From Fidelibacterota bacterium (GTDB lineage: Bacteria; Fidelibacterota; UBA2242), in the NCBI GenBank assembly GCA_023133185.1, contig JAGLWX010000146.1, positions 1 through 6,775 of the forward strand: DNA of 6,775 nt, given 5' to 3'. The translations under genes and the position numbers were made by a program. Positions 1 to 3,917 of the stretch are shown in pieces (the stretch's first letter is position 1; every line of letters begins with the position of its first letter). The notes below the pieces were generated by a model, which was not told where the DNA came from, made no database searches, and saw nothing but the letters and a program-made list of their open reading frames with translations.

Positions 1-30
1 AAACCAGATAAAATCTACCAAATGAAATCT

Positions 31-70
31 TATACCCCTTATATCCTTATATCCCTATATCCCATATTCC
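31..70. repeat. Degenerate 8-bp tandem repeat (TATATCCC-like)
   Basis: Four to five head-to-tail units are visible: TATACCCCT (31-39), TATATCCT (40-47), TATATCCC (48-55), TATATCCC (56-63) and a decayed ATATTCC (64-70). Two adjacent units are identical and the others differ by one or two bases. The array lies in non-coding sequence downstream of the minus-strand glnN stop and next to the palindrome at 72-99. No coding or regulatory role can be read from it. It is probably a slippage-derived simple repeat. Confidence 0.6.
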
Positions 71-71
71 G

Positions 72-99
72 TTCCGTCGGGTCCTCAGACCTGACGGGA
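72..99. repeat. Strong palindrome / hairpin, possible REP-like element
   Basis: CCGTCGGGTC (74-83) pairs with GACCTGACGG (88-97) around the tetraloop CTCA. This gives ten pairs including one G-U when read on the plus strand, and two weaker pairs extend it outward (72-73 with 98-99). On the minus strand, the direction of glnN, the same position becomes an A-C mismatch and no U-tract follows. It is therefore a poor intrinsic terminator for glnN, about 70 bp after that gene's stop. A dispersed palindromic repeat is the likelier reading. Confidence 0.5.
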
Positions 100-168
100 T
101 TCTCTATCGTCCTTTCATGTTTTTGGGACAGTCTCTTTTTTATAGGATTAATATATTGCCGTGAAAGT

Positions 169-2376
169 CTATAGAATAAACAGCATCTCCGAGTATTTCG
201 GAAGTGGCCAGAGATCGTCAGACATAATGCTTTCTAATTTATCGATGACTTGTCTGAGATTTTCGATTTTATCGACAACATTATCGGTAAAATATTTTGC
301 TTTTGCAGGAAGATCGTCAATTGACAATCCTTCAGATAATGCTTTCTTTAATGACATGTTAGCGGTTTTAATTTCGTTAAGAGTTTTTGAAAATTCGGTT
401 AACATTCCAAGTGTAGTATCGTTGAACTCGTATCCGGTTTGAGATTTTAAGTCTCTCAGCCCTTTAACTGATGTTATCAGCTGATTTTGATAATCGATTG
501 CTGCCGGTAAAATTTTCGTTTGAAGCATATTAATAAGAGTTTCTGCTTCAATTTCCAATGTGAGAACATACTTTTCCAGTTTAGTTAAATAGTGTGATGA
601 CAACTCTTCATCTGTGAAAATATCCTGTTCCATCAACATCTGTCTGTTTTTGTGTACTGTTAATGCATCAAGTGCATATCCGGTTCGTTTGATATTGGGC
701 AGCCCACGTTTTGCGGCTTCTTCCTGCCACTCATTGCTGTAATTATTACCCTCAAAGCGGATCGGTTCAGTTTCAATAATATATTTTCGAAGTACTTTCA
801 GAGTTGTCTCTTTTAAGTCTGATCCCTTCTCAAGTTCTTGCTCGATATCATCAGCGATGAGATCCAGGGATTCTGCTACGGCGCCGTTTAAGACAGTATT
901 GGACAGTGAAACTGAGGCGGAAGAACCAATAGCCCGAAACTCGAATTTTGAACCGGTAAAAGCGAAAGGTGACGTACGATTGCGATCTGTGTGATCACGA
1001 AAAATCGAGGGTAAATTACTCAGACCGAGATCGATTACAAATTTTTCGGCTGCCTTAATGCGTTTGCCTTCTTTGATATTGTTGAGAATTTCGCTCAATC
1101 TTTCCCCGAGAAAAACCGACATGATCGCAGGCGGCGCTTCATTAGCGCCGAGGCGATGATCATTTCCGGCAGTGGCAACAGTTGCTCTCAGCAGGTCGCC
1201 ATATACATAAACAGCCCTTAACGTTGCGACGAGAAACACCAAAAACTGCAGATTCTCTTCGGGAGTTTTTCCGGGATCCAGGAGATTATTCCCTTCGGAG
1301 TCTTCCAGCGACCAGTTGTTGTGTTTACCGCTGCCGTTTATTCCGGCAAAGGGTTTTTCGTGCAGCAGAAGCGCCAATCCGTTGCGGATTGCGACTTTTC
1401 TCAATACTTCCATAATCAATTGATTTCGATCAGCGCCGATATTGGCTTCAGCGTAGATTGGCGCGATCTCATATTGATGAGGCGCCACTTCATTATGCCG
1501 GGTTTTTGCCGGAATACCTAATTTATACAATTCGGTCTCGGCATCCTGCATAAATGCCAGTACTCGTTCTTTGATTGAACCAAAATAGTGATCTTCCAGC
1601 TGTTGTCCTTTCGGAGGTTTTGCTCCAAATAATGTTCTGCCGGTTATCTGCAGATCCGGTCGGAGCATATAAAAGGAACGATCAATGAGAAAATATTCCT
1701 GTTCAGTTCCGATGGTAGTTACGACACGAGTAACACTTGCGTTTCCAAATAATCGCAATATTCGCAAACCAGTGCGTTTGATGGCTTCCATGGAACGTAG
1801 AAGGGGTGTTTTTTTATCGAGAGCTTCTCCGTTATAACTGATAAAAACCGATGGAATACATAAAATTCCGCCTTTAGGTCCTTCCATGATAAATGCTGGG
1901 CTGGAGGCGTCCCACATCGTATAACCGCGGGCTTCAAAGGTAGATCGTCTGCCGCCGCTGGGAAATGATGATGCGTCGGGTTCACCCTGGACCAGCTGGT
2001 TGGCAGCGAATCGTTCAACCACGACACCGCCTTCATCAATCTCTAAAAAGGCGTCGTGTTTTTCGGCGGTAAGACCGGTCAGAGGCTGAAACCAATGTGT
2101 AAAGTGGGTGACTCCTTTTTCAATTGCCCACTCTTTCATCGCGTGAGCAACTGAATCGGCGATGCTCATGTCCAGTTTGGCGCCTTTACGAATCGTGTCA
2201 CGGAGTTTGAGATACACCTCTTTCGGTAATTTTTCACGCATCACTTTATCATTAAAGGAGTTGACGCCGAAATAGCTGGCGGAATTGTTGACAGGTTGAC
2301 TTTGCTTAACATTACTATTTTCAGCGATATTTAAAATAGCGAGTTTTCGGGAATTAACACTGTTTTTGTTTGACAT
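169..2376 (-). CDS. glnN: Glutamine synthetase type III (GSIII, GlnN)
   Basis: This cytosolic enzyme condenses glutamate and ammonia to glutamine using ATP, the entry step of ammonium assimilation. The 735-residue product matches the GSIII family, which is much longer than GSI or GSII (roughly 350-470 residues). Visible landmarks are THWFQPLTG with TAEKHDAF (93-110), the GSIII block FPSGGRRSTFEARGYT (138-153), the metal- and glutamate-binding strand GTEQEYFLID (223-232), NEVAPHQYEIAP (295-306), the nucleotide and substrate loop KPFAGINGSGKHNNW (341-355), NDHRLGANEAPPA (405-417), and DRNRTSPFAFTG with KFEFRA (464-482). A helical tail (about 590-720) ends in the family-typical WPLPKYSEMLF. The start at 2376 has a GGAGA Shine-Dalgarno four bases upstream and gives the normal GSIII amino terminus (YFGVNSFND at 35-43). 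No lesion is seen. It lies 44 bp downstream of the permease gene and is probably in the same transcript. Confidence 0.97.
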   Translation of the reverse strand: MSNKNSVNSRKLAILNIAENSNVKQSQPVNNSASYFGVNSFNDKVMREKLPKEVYLKLRDTIRKGAKLDMSIADSVAHAMKEWAIEKGVTHFTHWFQPLTGLTAEKHDAFLEIDEGGVVVERFAANQLVQGEPDASSFPSGGRRSTFEARGYTMWDASSPAFIMEGPKGGILCIPSVFISYNGEALDKKTPLLRSMEAIKRTGLRILRLFGNASVTRVVTTIGTEQEYFLIDRSFYMLRPDLQITGRTLFGAKPPKGQQLEDHYFGSIKERVLAFMQDAETELYKLGIPAKTRHNEVAPHQYEIAPIYAEANIGADRNQLIMEVLRKVAIRNGLALLLHEKPFAGINGSGKHNNWSLEDSEGNNLLDPGKTPEENLQFLVFLVATLRAVYVYGDLLRATVATAGNDHRLGANEAPPAIMSVFLGERLSEILNNIKEGKRIKAAEKFVIDLGLSNLPSIFRDHTDRNRTSPFAFTGSKFEFRAIGSSASVSLSNTVLNGAVAESLDLIADDIEQELEKGSDLKETTLKVLRKYIIETEPIRFEGNNYSNEWQEEAAKRGLPNIKRTGYALDALTVHKNRQMLMEQDIFTDEELSSHYLTKLEKYVLTLEIEAETLINMLQTKILPAAIDYQNQLITSVKGLRDLKSQTGYEFNDTTLGMLTEFSKTLNEIKTANMSLKKALSEGLSIDDLPAKAKYFTDNVVDKIENLRQVIDKLESIMSDDLWPLPKYSEMLFIL

Positions 2377-2380
2377 AATT

Positions 2381-2385
2381 TCTCC
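2381..2385 (-). promoter_or_regulatory. Ribosome-binding site of glnN
   Basis: The minus strand reads AACGGAGAAATTATG, so a GGAGA core stands four bases before the ATG at 2376. It supports that start over later in-frame methionines. The 44-bp gap to the permease stop is AT-rich and shows no convincing promoter, which favours read-through from the permease gene. Confidence 0.6.
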
Positions 2386-2420
2386 GTTAGTTTACATCTT
2401 TATTATGATTATTAAAGTTT

Positions 2421-2978
2421 TTACCTGTTAAAATTAGCGAAAAACGTCTGTGCGATAAAACCGGCGATAGGGGGGAAGAAGAAAGTCGATGCCAGCCGGA
2501 TAAGGGTGAATTTCCAGCCGAGAATGCCGAACTCCATCGGCAGGCGTGCTACTGCCCAGAGTGACCAACTTGTCAGAAAAGCCACCATTGTTCCAACGCC
2601 GGCGCCGGATTTCAGTAAACCGGCAATTATCGGTAAACTGACATATGGACCTCCGGGTGTCAGTCCCCCGGCAATCGTTCCGATTATTATTCCGCGGAAG
2701 CCCGACTCCACACCCACCCATTTGTTTAGCAAATCCTGAGGAAGGAGCGCCTGGATCATCCCGGCTACGATAAAGGCGAATATCAGCAGTGGCAACACCT
2801 GGATCGTCATAGTCCAAGCCGATTGCATACCGGTGATGTGCAAACCGTCGCCTTTTCTATATCCGATAAACACTAAAATCAATGCCATAGACGCCATGAT
2901 AATGGTAGGAACAAGCATTTGCTTTCCTTTCTTTTTGCGCTTAACAGCCGGAATATTCTGTAAATCTTTTGTTTTCAT
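2421..2978 (-). CDS. Half-length permease, ArsP_1/DUF318-like integral membrane protein
   Basis: The 185-residue inner-membrane protein has a lysine-rich amino end (KRKKKGKQ, 13-20) and about five hydrophobic segments, roughly at 22-40, 56-79, 95-122, 126-146 and 157-180. The conserved-looking core is GTIAGGLTPGGPYVSLPI (100-117), followed by LLKSGAGVGTMVAFLTSW (121-138). A Gly-Pro-rich membrane motif with a following LLxxGAGVGT stretch resembles one repeat of the DUF318/ArsP permease family (YraQ-like). Full-size members have two such halves and about 300 or more residues, so this is a half-size form that would probably work as an oligomer or with a partner. The substrate is unknown. ArsP relatives export organoarsenicals and others are linked to metals, but nothing here decides. 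The start is ambiguous: Met1 has only a poorly spaced AAGG, whereas Met21 (codon at 2916-2918) is preceded by AGGAAAG at good spacing. It lies directly upstream of glnN. Confidence 0.72.
   Translation of the reverse strand: MKTKDLQNIPAVKRKKKGKQMLVPTIIMASMALILVFIGYRKGDGLHITGMQSAWTMTIQVLPLLIFAFIVAGMIQALLPQDLLNKWVGVESGFRGIIIGTIAGGLTPGGPYVSLPIIAGLLKSGAGVGTMVAFLTSWSLWAVARLPMEFGILGWKFTLIRLASTFFFPPIAGFIAQTFFANFNR
2925..2928 (-). promoter_or_regulatory. Ribosome-binding site supporting the alternative permease start (Met21)
   Basis: On the minus strand an AGGA core sits six bases before the ATG at 2916-2918. The upstream ATG at 2976-2978 has its AAGG only one base away. If Met21 is used, the protein is 165 residues and begins almost directly with the first membrane segment. 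Confidence 0.35.
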
Positions 2979-3036
2979 GCCTTATAAAATGCTATACTTG
3001 TCCGAAAGTTACAAAATAAAAGCACAAAAGTATTTA

Positions 3037-3064
3037 AGAAAAAGGCGATGATCAATTCGTCACC
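3037..3064 (-). terminator. Probable rho-independent terminator of the HTH gene
   Basis: Read on the minus strand, GGTGACGA (3064-3057) pairs with TCATCGCC (3051-3044) around the loop ATTGA. There are seven pairs including one G-U, and one C-A mismatch. The run TTTTTCT follows at once (3043-3037). Stem plus adjacent U-tract fits an intrinsic terminator about 100 bp after the end of the regulator locus. It would insulate that locus from the permease-glnN pair, which then needs its own promoter between about 3036 and 2979. I could not pick a clear -35/-10 pair there. Confidence 0.45.
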
Positions 3065-3089
3065 GGCTTTATTCTAGCTGCGGGGCTGC

Positions 3090-3131
3090 GTTCCGTAGCA
3101 TACCCGGATGCGGATTTTGCTCCCCCGGAAC
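3090..3131. repeat. Nested inverted repeat between HTH gene and permease
   Basis: GTTCCG (3090-3095) pairs with CGGAAC (3126-3131). Inside it AGCA (3097-3100) pairs with TGCT (3118-3121), and inside that CCG (3104-3106) pairs with CGG (3111-3113) around a GATG loop. The apex holds CGGATGCG (3105-3112), which is also the apex of the palindrome at the right end of the window (6763-6770). This suggests a small dispersed palindromic element or a structured transcript. No U-tract follows on either strand. Confidence 0.4.
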
Positions 3132-3163
3132 AAGAAGAAGTTTATTAAAAATTCAGATTGTAG

Positions 3164-3566
3164 TCATTTGCTTTGAGCAGGCTCTGATTCGCTAATGAGG
3201 TCTGAATATATTTTATACTCTGAAAGAACATCATTAATATTTTTTAATGCGTTGCGGAGGCGCTCATACTTATCTTCCAATTCCTGTATCCTATTGATAG
3301 TGGGAAGGATGATTGTAAACAGCCTTAGACTCAGAAGATAAGTAAGTATTTTCCCTTTTTCGCATCTTCCCCTCTCCTGTGAGAAACCAATCAACACTAT
3401 ATCCAAGTTGGCTAACATTTAACAACACTCCTGCCGGAATATCAGTATTTCCAGACTCATACCTACGGTATGTACCATAAGGTATTTGTAACATTTTAGC
3501 CATTTTTTGTTGCGATATACCCAGTTCTGAGCGCACTATCTTCAATCTTTTACAGTAACCGTTCAT
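3164..3566 (-). pseudogene. XRE-type regulator locus interrupted by a one-base frameshift
   Basis: The HTH frame stops at 3291, exactly where the neighbouring frame begins a clean coiled coil (3301-3164, 45 residues: TINRIQELEDKYERLRNALK and onward, rich in Leu/Ile heptads and charged residues, ending in SEPAQSK). Removing one base from the CCC run on the minus strand (plus-strand GGG, 3302-3304) joins the two parts as ...YNHPS-TINRIQ..., a 133-residue protein with an HTH head and coiled-coil tail. That layout is common for small phage-repressor-like XRE proteins. A real mutation, a homopolymer sequencing or assembly error, or much less likely programmed frameshifting could explain it. The exact site could lie anywhere in about 3300-3360. 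Confidence 0.6.
3291..3566 (-). CDS. Helix-turn-helix XRE/Cro-C1 family DNA-binding protein, as encoded (91 aa)
   Basis: This is a cytosolic DNA-binding protein, probably a repressor. Residues 4-15 (YCKRLKIVRSEL) form helix 1. GISQQKMAKML (16-26) forms helix 2 of the HTH, and IPYGTYRRYESGNTDIP (28-44) contains the recognition helix and the conserved Tyr-Glu-x-Gly turn of HTH_3 domains. Residues 45-66 (GVLLNVSQLGYSVDWFLTGEG) close the five-helix fold with the SVDWFLTGEG signature frequent in phage-type repressors. The last 25 or so residues (RKRENTYLSSESKAVYNHPS and on) look like a linker and end abruptly, consistent with the frameshift described for the whole locus. No good Shine-Dalgarno precedes the ATG at 3566 (the upstream sequence is AAAAAAGTGCCTAAAT). 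The HTH domain itself is intact, so the product might still bind DNA, though it would lack its coiled-coil tail. It is divergent from the beta-helix gene. Its targets are unknown. Confidence 0.75.
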   Translation of the reverse strand: MNGYCKRLKIVRSELGISQQKMAKMLQIPYGTYRRYESGNTDIPAGVLLNVSQLGYSVDWFLTGEGKMRKRENTYLSSESKAVYNHPSHYQ

Positions 3567-3878
3567 ATTTAGGCACTTTTTTCTTGCATGTTTTCATAAT
3601 AGAGAATAGATTATTTCAAAATTGAACCTGATTCTTCGAATGAGGTAAAAGTGGAAAAAGAAAAATCTTTAAAAATGTGCTTCCAATCACACTGTAACGA
3701 AGTGCGCCCTTGTAAACTTGTATTTGTACAGGTGAAGAATATGGTGATTTTGAGGTAAAGATTAAAATGAAAATTTCCGTATGAGGCGGACAGGTAAAAC
3801 GGCGAATTCCGAACCTTTCGACAACAAAGGTCTTTGGAAACGATCTTGGGAGGAGATGGAATTTGTTATTTGTTTGTA

Positions 3879-3902
3879 ATTTTGGATTTGTCTTAACAAA
3901 AT
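3879..3902 (+). promoter_or_regulatory. Inverted repeat directly before the beta-helix gene's ribosome-binding site
   Basis: ATTTTG (3879-3884) and CAAAAT (3897-3902) are perfect complements over a 12-base spacer, and TTTGT (3887-3891) with ACAAA (3896-3900) is an alternative pairing. The element ends one base before the AAGGAGG. It could be an operator or a weak leader hairpin. The sequence is AT-rich, so chance is a serious alternative. Confidence 0.25.
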
Positions 3903-3909
3903 AAGGAGG
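3903..3909 (+). promoter_or_regulatory. Strong Shine-Dalgarno AAGGAGG of the beta-helix gene
   Basis: A full AAGGAGG lies eight bases before the ATG at 3918, which fixes that start. A second ATG at 3911 is out of frame, only two bases from the site, and ends after six codons. Such a consensus site suggests efficient translation. Confidence 0.85.
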
Positions 3910-3917
3910 AATGAATA

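Larger units (their letters stand above)
3567..3917. other. Divergent intergenic region (351 bp), no confident gene
   Basis: This gap must carry the promoters of both flanking genes, but no clear -35/-10 pair stands out. A 5-bp inverted repeat, ATAAT (3596-3600) and ATTAT (3610-3614), lies about 30 bp before the HTH start and could be an autoregulatory operator. Two tiny plus-strand frames exist. One runs from GTG at 3651 to TAA at 3756-3758 (35 aa, three cysteines: CFQSHCNEVRPC) with a nearby GAGG. The other runs from ATG at 3781 to TAA at 3877-3879 (32 aa) without a Shine-Dalgarno. A two-part hairpin is possible at 3807-3839 (TTCC with GGAA, and ACCTTT with AAAGGT). None of these is strong enough to annotate as a gene or riboswitch. 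Confidence 0.4.

Noticed and set aside
31..70. CRISPR array
   Set aside because: The units are 8 bp, contiguous and without spacers, and no cas genes are nearby.
1182..1521. Plus-strand open frames at 1182-1415 and 1321-1521
   Set aside because: They lie wholly antisense to conserved glnN motifs, have no recognisable product, and are low-complexity shadows of its codons. The same applies to the frames at 161-442 (+) and 1719-2039 (-).
2434..3051. Other-frame ORFs over the permease gene (2434-2817 -, 2506-2739 +, 2833-3051 +)
   Set aside because: They overlap the membrane protein almost completely, lack domain-like sequence and are rich in Arg, Pro and Ser as expected of shadow frames.
3291..3310. 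Programmed ribosomal frameshifting in the HTH gene
   Set aside because: No known slippery heptamer, stop-codon-stalled shift site or stimulatory hairpin is apparent at the junction. Mutation or sequencing error is simpler.
3164..3418. An independent 84-residue gene starting at 3418
   Set aside because: Its first 39 or so residues lie opposite codon phase to the well-conserved SVDWFLTGEG region of the HTH protein. Only the coiled-coil part after about 3301 looks real, and that fits better as the displaced tail of the HTH protein.
3164..3758. Toxin-antitoxin pair made of the HTH protein and a small neighbour
   Set aside because: The only co-directional neighbour is the coiled-coil fragment of the same gene, and the small frame at 3651 is divergent, with no toxin-like features.
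3776..3860. Riboswitch before the beta-helix gene
   Set aside because: A short two-part hairpin can be drawn at 3807-3839, but no conserved aptamer core such as a c-di-GMP, TPP or cobalamin motif is recognisable.
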